A DNA stretch of 64,000 nucleotides from Daphnia pulex (lineage: Eukaryota > Arthropoda > Branchiopoda > Diplostraca > Daphniidae): positions 4,543,501 to 4,607,500 of the forward strand of contig NC_060018.1 of the NCBI RefSeq assembly GCF_021134715.1, written 5' to 3'. Every line of letters begins with the position of its first letter. The stretch's first letter is position 1. Of the stretch, positions 23,101-35,184 are shown piece after piece. The translations under genes and the position numbers were made by a program. The notes below the pieces were generated by a model. It made no database searches, had not been told where the DNA came from, and was given only the letters and a program-made list of their open reading frames with translations.

Positions 23101-26100
23101 GACCACACGAACATTTTGCCAGGATGAACTTATCACAAAAGGAATTCCGGTTTATGTCGATTTTTCTTACCCTTAAAAGGAAGTTTAGAATTTTGTGGTT
23201 TACCGATAAAAAAAGAATTCGTTTGGATTTTTGTCAAGGCTCCATTGCAGCGATTAAAAGTGTAGTTAGTCTTGGTTCACTCTCTTGGAGAATGGACTTT
23301 CGCCGAGGAGTTTGCCTGTGTTAAAGAGCCGACGCGCCCCGTCCTTCAATTGCTGCGCTCCATCCGTTACCAAACGGCCAGTGAAGATACTGTTGCTCAT
23401 TCGATGCGAGTACGAGATTTGATCAAGGGTGAAATCATTTAATCCATCGGGGTTTACGATGACATGAGTAGAACCTGGATACGCTCACTTTGCCCATGTT
23501 TCCGCGATTCCAATGCCCTGACCGAAGAACGGGATCAACGTTTGATTTTGTTGACAAACCAGTTAAGTACTGCAAGTAGTTTAAACCTTCCAAAGGGTGA
23601 ACGCTGCATCTTCTCGATCGAGGACCCTCCTCGTCACGTTTCGCCTGGCCGTGATCAAGTCGCTTCTGAATCACCTGGCGCTGCCGATTTTAGTCGAGAA
23701 ATCGAAGAGGAATTTGTCATTGTTCAGCCAGAAGTGGTGGTGCAGACGAGAAAGAGACTTATTGTCCGTCAGACGAATCTGCCCCGCATTTCTGAAGCCA
23801 CCGACAGCTGTCAAGTGGTTGAAGAAGATTTGAAATTTTCTCGACAGACTTGGATTCATTTCTCCCAATGTTTCGAGATGGATTTCTGCCACCAGCCACC
23901 GACACCCAGCACGGATAGACGCCCTCGGCTATATTTGGAACTTTGGTGGAGATGATGCGGTGTCGCCGTTAATAGAGGACGCTAGATCTAGGCAGCATCA
24001 GCGACATTCTAGGCCCACCGTCGTGACGACGCGGCGCTGTCGTTCCCGTTGCCAGTGGCTCTGCAAGTCAAGTGTTTTCCTTTCAGTCGAAAGAAACGAA
24101 GAAGAAGTAACAGGAGAAAAGAATCCCGTTGCCCGCATCCTGTTGCACAACAGCCAATCGCAGACGCTGGAGCCGCAGCGTGTCCTCACATGCGCCAATG
24201 CCTCTGAGGCGTTTTCCTGGAACGACGCACTTGTTCTGCAAAATCGACTATCTCATCCCAATGATCTAGCTCAGGTGTCCTGAAAAACAATCGATGCATT
24301 TGACCCACAACCACCAAATAATTTGGCTCTTTTCTTTTCCGCGCATAATTTAAGAGAAACGAGTTTTCTAAATTGAATTCTATTATTAATCTCGTTTATT
24401 TTCTTTTTTCACCAATTTTAATGGGTCATTTGCAGTGGTACACCTCACTTGACAACGAGGGCCGCGTCTATTTCTACGAAGAGGATAGCACCGAGTCTCT
24501 GTGGTCCCTTCCTCAAGTCACAATCGTTCCCGCTTTGACGTTAACAGAGAGTGAACCGGTAATTGAATAATTCTTTACAATTTAATGATTGATTGTGAAT
24601 TTTAATTGCACTCGTCCTTTTTTCTACCGTCAATCAATCAATCGAACAAACAGCAGGGTATTCAGCAAGGCGTTTATTATCCGGAAGGCAGTAAACTCAG
24701 TCCCAAAATGAACGAACAAATGACAGTCGTCCCCGTGTCTACATCCAAATGGGATATGGTCCGTCAAAGGACGTCGAAAGCCGATCGCAACAGCAAAACT
24801 CGATCAATGGTCTTGACTAACTTCAGGTAAAATAAAATGAACAAACGACTTGTATTCATTAACGTCATACCTTTCTATTTTATTTTTCTTTTTCTTTAAT
24901 TGGAATCAATTAGTGGCTGTGTCGAGGACATTGCAGTCGAGAATGTAAGTGGAGAGTCCAGTCGTGTAACGTTATTAGCCCCGGCCAAGACGGCCTCACT
25001 ACCTCGCAATATTCAGCCACAATGGCCAAATTTGCAAGGGGGTAGCATCGTAAGTGATTACCTGAAAAATCTTGATATCGTAAGTTTCCCCTCGTCTTTC
25101 CTCTCCCTTTTCGCTTTAATTTTTGTTGTTGAACTGCCGTTATTTTTAAATGTTTTGGGCTCTGTGGGTTTGGGGGAGGCAAATAGAGAGGAATTGTGTT
25201 TGGGTCCAGACCGTCCACGGTAATGTAAAGTTCTGCAGTCAATCAAACAAAAAATAATAATTGGCTTTTTTTGGCTTTTCCAACAAATAATAAACCACAA
25301 CTGATTGCACTTGAATTTGGGGGCCGCGCTTTCCATTGGCTTTTGTGTTTCACCTATTCTGTTTATTCACCAATTTGCTTTGATTTGCCACTAATCACGT
25401 CATTTGCTTGTTTTAGCTGATGTTTTCAAAGTAAATGTGAATCATTTGACTAATTCTTTCATTTATATATTAGCGAGTTCTGCAACAGGGTTTTCTACAC
25501 AAAACCAAACTGACTGAGAACGGCAAGAAAATCCGTAAAAATTGGACTTCCTCTTGGGTGGTCCTGACGGATTTGTTCCTTTTTCTCTTCAAAGAATCCT
25601 CGTAATATATTAGATTGTGCTTCTTTAAATACTTTATTATTCCAATTCAATTTCCATTAACGCGACAATGTAGGGCGAAAATGTCTACCACAGCCGCTGG
25701 ATCGTCCACAGGAACCAACAAGCCGGAATTATGCGTGGATTTGAACGGGGCGACGATCGAGTGGGCGGCCGTCAAATCCAGTCGCAAAGGCGTTTTCCAA
25801 GTGTCGACGCTCCTTGGCGTCCAGCTCTTGTTGCAAGACGAGGATGAAACCAACGCTGTCGTATGGTTCAATGAGATTAAACGAGCCATTCAGCGATTGC
25901 CTTGTGGGACAAAAGGTAGCAATATATTTATCGAGTTTCTCATGTGACACTTTTCAACCGACGATTCTGATATTAGTAGAGACCTCCCATCACTACACTT
26001 CACCACATTCGTCGCCTTCGATTGGTTCGAAACCCAAGAAATTGTCGTTGGAAAAGAGTTTCTCACCGGTGGAATCGAGGCACAAACGCAACGATTCGCT

Positions 26101-27088
26101 AACACAATACTTAAGTCCTCCTTCGCCCGACTCGCCAGTGAGCTTCAGCAATAGCAGCAGTCTGATGAAGCAAGGCAGCAGGAAAAACAAATTGGGACGG
26201 ACCAAATCCACCAAAGTGCCTTTCCTTGGCAGTACGGAGGATTTGACTGCGGTTGCACCAGGATCAAATCGAGAAAGACAAGATAATTTGAGAGACAAGC
26301 TGCGGAAATTCTTCGTCCGCCGCCCAACTGTCGATTCGCTCGTCAAGAAAGGCATCTGGAAGGATGAGCCTGTTTTTGGTTGCCATTTGTCCGCCCTATG
26401 CCACTTCGACGGGTCGACGGTGCCCAAATTTGTACAGCAAGTGATCCAGCTGATTGAGAGCAAACAGGAGAACATGAAAGCGGATGGAATCTATCGAGCC
26501 AGCGGCAATCTCTCGCAAATTCAAAAGATTCGTTGTCAGGTAATTAATCATTTTTACTGTCTTGTGAAAGAATGGAGAATAACGATTTTCTTGTTGGAAA
26601 TAGGTGGATCAGTACAATTGGGCCATTTTGGAAATCGAAGACGACGTTCATGTATTGACGGGTTGCCTGAAGCTCTTTTTTCGCGAACTTAAAGAACCAC
26701 TTATTCCTTGCCCACTTTTTGAGAAAGCCCTGCAGGCCACCAATTATCAGGGACCCAATCCGGAACGAATACGTCGATATCGAGGTACGTCAATTTGAAT
26801 AAAGTTTTTTTAATTTCATAAACTAATTCATTTTTTATGAACGTAGATATCGTCGAGTCATTGCCGACAGAGAACTATGACACGTTGCAGTATCTGTTGC
26901 AGCATTTGCTAAAAATCACGGAATACCGCGAGCACAACCGAATGCACATCTCCAATTTGGCCATCGTTTTTGGACCGACTCTGATGTGGGCTGCAACTGT
27001 CTCCAACAACCTGGCGTTGGACATGATGCAACAAAACCTGGTTGTTGAAGCGTTGCTCAACAACTACCACAATATATTCAACAGGTGA
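20188..27088 (+). CDS. Rho GTPase-activating protein with SH3, WW repeats, PH and RhoGAP domains (ARHGAP12/27-like)
   Basis: Stimulates GTP hydrolysis by Rho-family GTPases at membranes and the cytoskeleton. Thirteen coding exons join in phase to 1421 residues: 20188-21809, 21909-22065, 22139-22348, 22416-22646, 22788-23015, 24436-24558, 24654-24826, 24914-25079, 25474-25601, 25674-25915, 25977-26539, 26604-26784 and 26847-27088. Domains in order: SH3 (about 10-75, VTVLYSYSYP...WWQVRRPG); a long Ser/Pro-rich region with polyproline SH3 ligands (about 100-660); WW units at about 703-730, 793-817 and 817-843; PH (about 971-1090, LHKTKLTENGKKIRKNW); RhoGAP (about 1230-1415) with the arginine finger in GIYRASGN (about R1267) and NLAIVFGPTLMW. 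Domain order matches the ARHGAP9/12/15/27 group. The exon at 24914 may instead end at 25049, since both ends follow the same ATC/GTAAGT donor, 30 nt apart; this suggests alternative splicing. Confidence 0.92.
23016..24435 (+). other. unusually long RhoGAP intron with coding-like sequence
   Basis: At 1420 nt this is far longer than most introns of the gene (mostly about 65-400 nt). It contains GC-richer sequence with open frames in shifting phase (for example SIRYQTASEDTVAHSMRVR near 23350-23420, and about 160 codons open from 23464). I do not recognise the family. It may be a decayed gene fragment or an unrecognised exon set. Confidence 0.4.
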
Positions 27089-27168
27089 TTCCTGAGTCCA
27101 TGGATCGGTCCTTCCGCACACAGGACTAAACACTTGGGTCTGATTGGATGAAATTAACTGGATAGCAA

Positions 27169-27174
27169 AATAAA
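27169..27174 (+). terminator. poly(A) signal of the RhoGAP gene
   Basis: AATAAA about 80 nt past the TGA stop at 27086-27088. More distal sites are possible. Confidence 0.5.
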
Positions 27175-28560
27175 GGAAAATCGTCTCTTTCTCTTGTGGC
27201 TTAGATGCCAATTATGGCCAGAAGTTGGCCACTGTAAATGTTACATGCACACACACATATACCCATTCTTTCAAACTGCTGCCTTAAATCTATGTCTATT
27301 ATTGAACAGTTATAGGAAGTATCATGGCCGCCATCTTGTATACCGTATTCGAAATCTGATTGTATAATATGAGATGACGGAAAGATTTCCGTTTGTGAGA
27401 AAGGCGTTTCCTGCTTCTTTGATTTCGTGAATGCCTTCCCTTTTCTGTCCACACAAATTATTGTTATCTTAATGTTATTAAACTGTTTGTGCTAATGACG
27501 AATAGCTTGTCAAGATAAAGTGAGAAATTATAATTAAAAGGAAAGGGTAACAATTTTTTTGTATTTAAGTGAAGAATTAAAATTATAGACTATTGCTGTG
27601 TGTCTATGTGTAATATTGAGGTGTGACACGCAGTTTATTATTATTGAAAAATGCTTTGATCCTTTTCGTATGACTTTCTTTTCTTCTACCCTTTTATTCT
27701 CTTCCTGCCCACACATAAAAGACACACCCACACATTCCCGGTATAGATTGTTTTATCAATAAATTTTAAAAAAAATGTAAACGCTGTTAAAAACGGAAAT
27801 GTGAAATGGTATTTCATTTTTAAGGAACTCCAATACAGCAAAGTTCGCCCCACTCAATGACCCCTCACACTTTTCAATCCAATCATTTCGGTGCGATTTC
27901 ATGCAAAATTGGTCAATTACTACCACGTTACTCCAAAAAATAGTGGAAAACAATGGACCAAATAAATAACCGCACCGCTCCCGGACTTCCCTTATAACAG
28001 TCGAAGTCGAATTTAAAAATAACCCATGATCTCACATATTCATTTATTTTGTAATCTTTTTATTTGTCTTTTATTTATTGCAAGCTTAATCAAAATCCAA
28101 GTAAGCTGATAGCTACTATATTTTTTAGATAATGCAGACCACTTTTGTCTTTCCGGGTTGTAACTATCAGCGTCTAAATCATACGGGTGACGTGAAATTT
28201 AATCGCCACTACGGCCACTACAAATTACAATCTGAAACTCGAAACCATGCAGAATAATTTCCCGATAGGGATTCTATCGCCAAAGACCTGTTTCCTGACC
28301 CAACCCAACCCAACCCAGACCAACAGATGGCGTTGTTCCTCTCAGTGAGATAGGAAAGTTGTTTATTTCATTAATGTCTTATACGTTTTTTTTCTTATTA
28401 GAGTTAAAGAATTAGGAAATTATGATCATCTTGTGCAAGACAAGGTTTTACATGGAGCCGTCGCATTTAGATTTTTATATTGCGACGAAATCATAATTAT
28501 AAACTCGAATTTGTGTTTTCGTGTTTTATTAAACTGCCGCTAGATGGTTCTGAGTTCTGA
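27175..28560. other. intergenic region between RhoGAP and the exuperantia-like locus
   Basis: AT-rich, with a short tandem CCAACCCAACCCAACCC run near 28297-28315. I see no supported gene. Confidence 0.4.
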
Positions 28561-28581
28561 CGCATTGCTATAAGGCCGTGC

Positions 28582-28610
28582 TATATAAACACAGCCTATT
28601 ATCTAGTCAA
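28582..28610 (+). promoter_or_regulatory. TATA box and initiator of the exuperantia-like locus
   Basis: TATATAAA at 28582-28589 is followed at the normal distance by ATCTAGTCAA (28601-28610), an initiator-like sequence. The promoter therefore looks intact although the downstream reading frame is broken. Confidence 0.5.
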
Positions 28611-28673
28611 CTCCGTCTACTCTACTGTTTTCCATTTGCAAAATTGCAGTCTTCAATCTTCATTCGAAAGTAA

Positions 28674-30902
28674 ATGAATATTTTCTTCCATCAACCAGCG
28701 GCCACAATGGTAGACACAATGGTAGACACAATGGTAGATCCAATGGTAGATCCTCAGGTAATTAATTAACTAATTCAATACCACATTGGTTAAAGAAAAG
28801 GGGAACTGTTCTTGAAGCCTGCCTTCGTATTCTCTTTGCTCGCATTTTTTTTTAACCATCTACACTGTTGTTGAATGCTGTTTGATTTATCGATAGTGTT
28901 TTGTGTTGCAGAATAAAATTACAGAAATGACCAACAACAGTGAAGAACAACAGACCTCATCTTCCGGGAGACCATCATAGAGGTGGTAATTCAGCCACCA
29001 ACTCCAGAGGCCAAGGTTGAATCTGATGCTCCCCCCGCTGTGATCACCACTCAGCTAGCCCAGCCAATGCCTGAACACGATGACAGCATTGCTGTGGTCA
29101 TGTGGGAAGCCACCGTTACTGGTTCCATCAACCAGTGGCCATCAATGGTAGATCCTCAGGTAATTAATTAACTAATTCAATACCACATTGGTTAAAGAAA
29201 AGGGGAACTGTTCTTGAAGCCTGCCTTCATATTCTCTTTGCTCGCATTTTTTTTTACCATCTACACTGTTGTTGAATGCTGTTTGATTTATCGATAGTAT
29301 TTTGTGTTGCAGAATAAAATTACAGAAATGACCAACAACAGTGAAGAACAACAGACCTCATCTTCCGGGAGACTATCATAGAGGAGACCATCATAGAGGT
29401 GGTAATTCAGCCACCAACTCCAGAGGCCAAGGTTGAATCTGATGCTCCCCCCGCTGTGATCACCACTCAGCCAGCACAGCCAATGCCTGAACACGATGAC
29501 AGCATTGCTGTGGTCATGTGGGAAGCCACCGTTACTGGTCGACGCCTCATCGACGAGATGGTCAACCTGGGATCATTCTACGTGGCACAGTAAGAGAAAG
29601 CAGAAGGGCACGATTTCAACGAGTACGTCATGCCGTATGGCAAGCTACCGCTGAATGTAATTCGCAACTACAATCTTCGCATCGTTGACACGGGTCGTTA
29701 CCGCATGCTCAAGGAGATCCGCAACAACAGAATGCTCAAGTCCAAGAGCGAGGTGGCCGCCTGCAACGATTTCGCCTCGTGGCTCATCAAGCTCCAAAAA
29801 GATAATTTCACCGACAAGAAAATTGTCTTAGTCTTCTTTGAACCACGCCACTCCAAGATCCTTCAGCTCTTCCAGGTATATCGCCATTTAGTTTCTATTT
29901 TTAGACTCGTTTCTAACTTTCAGTTTGTTTTAGGCTTTGGAACGTTACCGTCTTCTTGATGATGTCAACAAGATTTTGCTTGGATGTGTTAATGGCTGGG
30001 ATCTGCTCCGTCAACAGGTAACAAATGAAATAGTAACACGTGAATTGGTTAGATTTTCTAACGTTTCAATCGAAAACAGGTGCATGATTTGAAGGATGAA
30101 CATCGCATGGTCCTTAAAGCTTTGGCTGATCACCACCTTGGAGTCGACACACCTTTGGAGAGCGCTGTTCAACGTGCTCAATCAAGCACTTCACAAGATC
30201 CTTCGCAAGGTGCATGGCGGCCGCATCAACACTGGGGTACTTAAGGAGACCGTCATCAGTTGCGATCATTTGCTCGAACAAGTCAAGAAGATCAAAGAAG
30301 AATTGACTTAGGAGGCTCAATGGAGACCTGTATTCGCTGACATGTTTCGTCAAGGTATCAAGCCTCGCCGGCGAGCTGGATTCCTCCGCCATATGCTCGT
30401 TGAGTCGGGCATCACCTATGCAGGCCTTACGGAAACATTCAAGGTGGGTTTGCTTTCTTATTTTCAATTCTTAACCGGATAATTGAAATTTCTTTTGCAG
30501 GACAAGAAAGATGACGGTGTGGTCGAGGTCATCAAAGAGAACATAAAGGCAAGAATGAAGCCGACGTGGAGGAAGTCATCAAGCTGCTGAATCAACACCT
30601 TGCGCAGCCAGACAAGCCCGTCCGACGCGGTAGCGGCCGTCGAGCACCCCGCACTCGTTCCCTTTGCACCGCCACGGACTTGGAGAAGCAGCAGCCTGCG
30701 TCCAAGATCGAGCCCGAGGAAAACAACAACGACCCTGTCAAAGTGATTATGGATGTTATTCCCAGCACTCCTGCGGTCCTGTCCGAAGTTTTAAAAGTCC
30801 CTCTCTTCTCGACTCACCTGAAATTACTTAGTACTTACTGCCTCCCGCCCCACTTCCCTTTTGTTTTTCACTTAACTTGTCTCGTTTTTGAGAAATTTTG
30901 AT
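28674..30902 (+). pseudogene. exu: exuperantia-like gene, broken by stops and frame shifts
   Basis: Exuperantia is a maternal RNA-localisation protein with an inactive exonuclease-like domain. Matching stretches appear in order: GRRLIDEMVNLGSFYVAQ, FNEYVMPYGKLPLNVI, SKSEVAACNDFASWLIKL, ALERYRLLDDVNKILLG, WRPVFADMFRQGIKPRRR and EVIKLLNQHLAQPDKPVRRG. Introns with good splice sites remain (29876-29933, 30018-30079, 30444-30500), so it is not a retrocopy. The reading frame is broken: the first exon-2 frame hits TAG after SSSGRPS (about 28978); TAA interrupts between YVAQ and the next conserved block (29591-29593); there is a frame shift around 30130-30165; TAG lies at 30309-30311; and there is a one- or two-base shift near 30542. 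The 5' part is tandemly duplicated. A working parental copy is probably elsewhere in the genome. Sequencing error cannot explain all lesions, since two are clean nonsense codons. Confidence 0.85.
28687..29539 (+). repeat. tandem duplication inside the exuperantia-like locus (two units)
   Basis: Unit 1 (28687-29121) and unit 2 (29122-29539) both start with TCCATCAACCAG and end with GAAGCCACCGTTACTGGT. Each contains an exon end, a complete intron and the start of the next exon. Unit 2 has lost copies of a 12-bp ATGGTAGAYMCW-type repeat that is present four times in unit 1 (28711-28757), and has gained a 15-bp GAGACNATCATAGAG repeat. Confidence 0.9.
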
Positions 30903-32233
30903 CTTTTTTTAAGTTTACAAGTCTTTCACGAAACAAACTTGCTTGTCGCTTTTGGTTATGCTTTTCTTCTAACCAGAGATAACACTTGCAAAATTTATAA
31001 ATATACCAGGGAGCTTTTTGGTAATTGTTCTAGTCTTCTACTAAAATCAATCGATATGTGCGATGAAATTGTCTCTGCAGTGCCTTTCATACTTGTGAGT
31101 TGATCTCATGGAATGGAATACAAAATACTCTGACGAAATTTATTGTCTTTTATTTTTTTTTCTTCTCAAAAAAATTCTTATTCTTTATCTCTTATGCAAC
31201 TATTGAACATTTCTTTTAAGTTAAGATTCTCTTAGGCGGCGGCGACTCTTAGTCTTTCCTTATCGTTGATTTGTTTATTATAAAGTAAAAGAATATTTTA
31301 TGAAAGCTTTTTTGAACATTTAAATATGGTATTAGGACTTACTCTCTTCTTCTGTGCTGTGTTTACCCTCTGCAATAACTATGTCCAATTTGATCCTTTC
31401 CACCACATTTTTCTGAATCTTGCCTCTCAGGCAGAGGCCAATAAGGCTGGCAAGTGAACAATGAGGAACTGTAGGATTTAAATCTATTCTAACCAAGTAA
31501 CCATTTTCCTCAAATGGTTGTACTTGATTACAGATTCATCTGTAATATAAACCAACAGCCTCTTTTGACACTAGAGTGCTCCGGAGTGCAATAAATTTTA
31601 CCATAAAGGATAAAGGGAAAATCGGAAAATCAAAATATAGACTTGAGGAAAACTATTTTCTAATTGTTGGACCACTCCTATCGGGAAACTCGCGCGCGCA
31701 GCAAGGGATCGGCATATACAAAAGAGAATGGTGGGCGGAGTTATTTGTGCAGTGTAGATCAGGCCACTATTTTTTACAACAGTGCAGTGTATAGCTAGGG
31801 ACGGCTCTGGTGGACTCTATGACACAGACTTCAGCCAATGGTTGCTTCTTCCTTAGTCTCACTGCACATTAGGCCTCTCCCCCCCTGAAAGCTACAAGAC
31901 CAAGGGAAAATCAGGGGAAAATATGTTCAATTTCCCCTTATTTACACAAACAGCGGACAGCCAAGAAAAAAAAAGAGTTATTATTAAATCAGTTTTAGGA
32001 CTTAAGTTAGATTTTCAGTTGTTATTTACTGTTCAGCTGTTCTATTATATAACTTGATTTTTTCCGCTTTTATTATTTGGCACTGCTGCAGAAACCACAA
32101 ACTAGCAGACGAAGTTGATGATGAAATATTCGTCACTTGTGTAATTTTGTTGGAGTTCCGTCTTTTTCACAATCACAATTCACCAAATTGTCAGAGAAAA
32201 ATAAAATTGCCTAAGACGAATATTCCTACTGGA
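30903..32233. other. intergenic region and LETM1 5' side
   Basis: AT-rich sequence with no supported coding region. The LETM1 promoter should lie near the right end; no clear TATA box is seen. Confidence 0.4.
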
Positions 32234-34795
32234 ATGCTCATACTGAGTGCCTCCAGTTTCCTTCGAGGCCTTCAAGTAACACAAATTTTAAATAATTTTT
32301 TTTTCTAGCCACTAGATAGTTAACAAAAAAAAACAATTATTACAGGCCACCACTCACAATGGGTTACCCCGTGTCCAGTGTGCTATGGGACAGAGTCTAC
32401 GATTTCACTTACCCTACAGTAATGTTGCTTACAAGGGAGCATATCCATTCAGTGTCCACAAGAATTTTGTTAACGTTAAATCAGATTTTTTAGTTGTGCA
32501 ATGTCGTAGCTTACAGACAACAAATTCCAAATGGGACAATGACCCCCTCAAGCCCTCGTCAAGGGTTGAAGAGTCAGTCCTGGCTTTCAAAGAGGATCTG
32601 AAAAAAGAACAAGAAAAGAAGTCAACTGCCACCCAGCCATTGATGACAACTGCAGTAGCGAAACCATCTATTGGCAAAAGAATCATGGATGAACTAAAAC
32701 ACTATTATCATGGTTTTCGTCTGCTATTTATCGATGTAAAAATATCGTGGAATCTTCTTTGGCGCTTATTGAGAGGAGAATCGCTTTCACGTAGGGAGAA
32801 GAAACAACTCGTGAAAACATCAGCCGACGTGTTCCGTCTAGTGCCTTTCTCCGTCTTCATTATCGTTCCCTTTATGGAATTTACTCTACCCATCTTCCTG
32901 AAACTTTTCCCCAATATGTTGCCATCCACTTTCCAAACGGCCAATGAAAAAGAAGCAAAAATGAAGACATCATTAAAGGTTAAACTGGAAATGGCCAAGT
33001 TTTTACAGCAAACATTGGATGAAATGGCTTTAAAACGAGCCGTGGGAAGTGGCCATCAGAGCTACACGGCTAAAGAGTTTGCAGAATTTTGTGTCAAAAT
33101 TCGTAGTTCGGGACAGCAAGCGTCCAACGAAGACATTCTGCGTTTCTCTAAGCTCTTCGAAGATGAAATAACTCTGGATTCTTTGTCACGGCCCCAACTA
33201 TTAGCTCTGTGTCGTGTGCTAGAGATCGCAACACTTGGACCCAACAGCCTTCTTCGTTTTCAGTTGAGGATGAGGCTTCGAAGCTTGGCGGCTGACGACA
33301 AAGTGATTCAAAAGGAAGGCATCGACTCTCTGACCGTCAGTGAACTACAAGCAGCTTGTCGAGCTCGCGGCATGAGAGCATTAGGAATTAGCGAAATCCG
33401 TCTCAAGTCTCAATTGCTCCAATGGCTTGATCTGAGTTTGAACGAAAAAGTTCCTCCTTCATTAATGCTTCTCTCTCGTGCACTCTACTTACCGGATAGC
33501 GATGTTACCTCTGATCAGCTCAAGGCAACAATTGCCTCTCTTCCAGAATCCGTAGTTGCGCAAACACGCGACGCAATCAGTCAACGTCGTGGTAAGATCG
33601 ACAACGAAGCGCGTATTCTGGCTGTGAAATTAGAAGAAGCTATGATTGAAGAAGAGCGCAAAGAAAGTATTGCCAAACCAGTTCCAGTCCCAGCTGCTCT
33701 GTCACCAGCGTCAGCCTCCGAGTTGCTAGCAGATTTAGCTCCAGTGATTCAAGGTGATTTTGTTATTATTTATCCTTCAAATATTATTATAGATCAAAGT
33801 GATGATTATTTTTTATCAAAGTTTAAATCTGACTAACATTAACGAATTTCCTTATTTAGATAAAGCTAAGGTGTTGACACCAGCTTCGGCTACTGATGAC
33901 CAATTGACTTCAGCTGATGTCGCCGCCTTGGAAAACGCACTCGAAAGCATCGGTGTCCAGCGCAAGCGACTCTTAATTGAGAAAGAAGAACTGACAGAGC
34001 TCAAAGAAGAAATGGCTGAATATCAAGAAGATATTGAGGAATTGAAGGACTTTTTGGATTCTTCTGCTACCCAACAGGCACCAGAACGTAGACGCTTGGT
34101 TCTTCGGGAATCAAAGGCAGCCCGACGCCTTTTCCTCTCTGTTAACCGCATGATCCATCAACTTGACGGTACAGTCGATCGTCTCGAAGGAAGAGTCGAG
34201 CGCAAAACGGATGATAGTGGAGAAAAAGTGGCTGAAGTTGAAGAGATTGTCTCTATTGAAGAATTAATTGCCTCTATCCGAAGACTGCAGGCCGTGGAGA
34301 ATTCGGCGAAGCTTCAGCAAATTGTCCAACTCCTTGGTCAGATTGATCAAGATTGTGATGGAGTCGTCAAAGTTGATGATCTCGTGAAGGTATTTGCTGA
34401 TTTTGATATACCATTTTCTTTCATAATACTTCACAGTTTGTTTTTGTTTTTTTAATTTTTCAATTTTTTTCTAGGTGATTGAACTATTGAGTGATGAAAA
34501 GATCCAGATGAGCTCGAAGCAAATGACAGAAATCCTAAATTTGGTTAACAAAGAAGAAATTCTTGAAATGGAAGGGAAAGTCGAAAAGGCTCTCGGTCAG
34601 GCGAAAATAGCTGCAGCTCACGCGGCGGCTGCTGCGGTCAACGTCGCACTTAGAGTTGATCCACAAGCAATTTCTGTCGAGAAAATTCCCATGGATGAAG
34701 ATGTGAAGAAACCCAAAATGACTGAAGAGGATAATAAAAACAACACTGAAGAGGAGAGGAAAAAAGCCTCTGGAAATCAATCAGGCAGTGCTTGA
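32234..34795 (+). CDS. Letm1: LETM1, mitochondrial inner-membrane cation/proton exchanger
   Basis: Maintains mitochondrial K+/H+ (and reportedly Ca2+/H+) exchange and volume. Four exons (32234-32275, 32346-33753, 33860-34389, 34475-34795) give 766 residues. The first exon, MLILSASSFLRGLQ, joins in phase and supplies a typical mitochondrial presequence; the later ATG at 32385 is internal. The LETM core has YYHGFRLLFIDVKISWNLLWRLLRG, LSRREKKQL and one membrane segment (about 177-197, FRLVPFSVFIIVPFMEF). The ribosome-binding-like domain follows (LDSLSRPQLLALCRVLEI, LTVSELQAACRARGMRALG). The C-terminal third is coiled coil (about 490-640) with an EF-hand DQDCDGVVKVDD split by the last intron. Length is close to the usual 730-770. 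Confidence 0.95.
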
Positions 34796-35178
34796 TGTGC
34801 TGACTGGCTTCACATACATTTTAGTTCAATTTCGGGTTGATATTGGCATAATTCTATATGTCAATGTCAGAAAAACGCCACATGTTTTCTTTTTTTTTTT
34901 TGTAAATTTTATCATTACAAACTGGTTTATGTAAAAAAATTTGTTTTATGTGTCGCCCAGTAACTGGCCGCCACTACGGCATTTTGATGCGGCATGTGTC
35001 CCTAATTCCCTTTTTTGCGCTTGCTTGATGTTATTCCACGGGCAATTCGTAACAAATCGTAACGGCAAAACAAAATGTTAAATTCTTTCGTTTGAACCGT
35101 TGTTTAGTGATTTAATGGACTGTTTTGTAACGGTGATTTGGAGCGCAACTGTTCGTCAGCATAAGTCCAAATTATGGG

Positions 35179-35184
35179 AAATAA
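35179..35184 (+). terminator. candidate poly(A) signal of LETM1
   Basis: AATAAA about 385 nt past the stop codon, the first clear one downstream. Confidence 0.45.
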
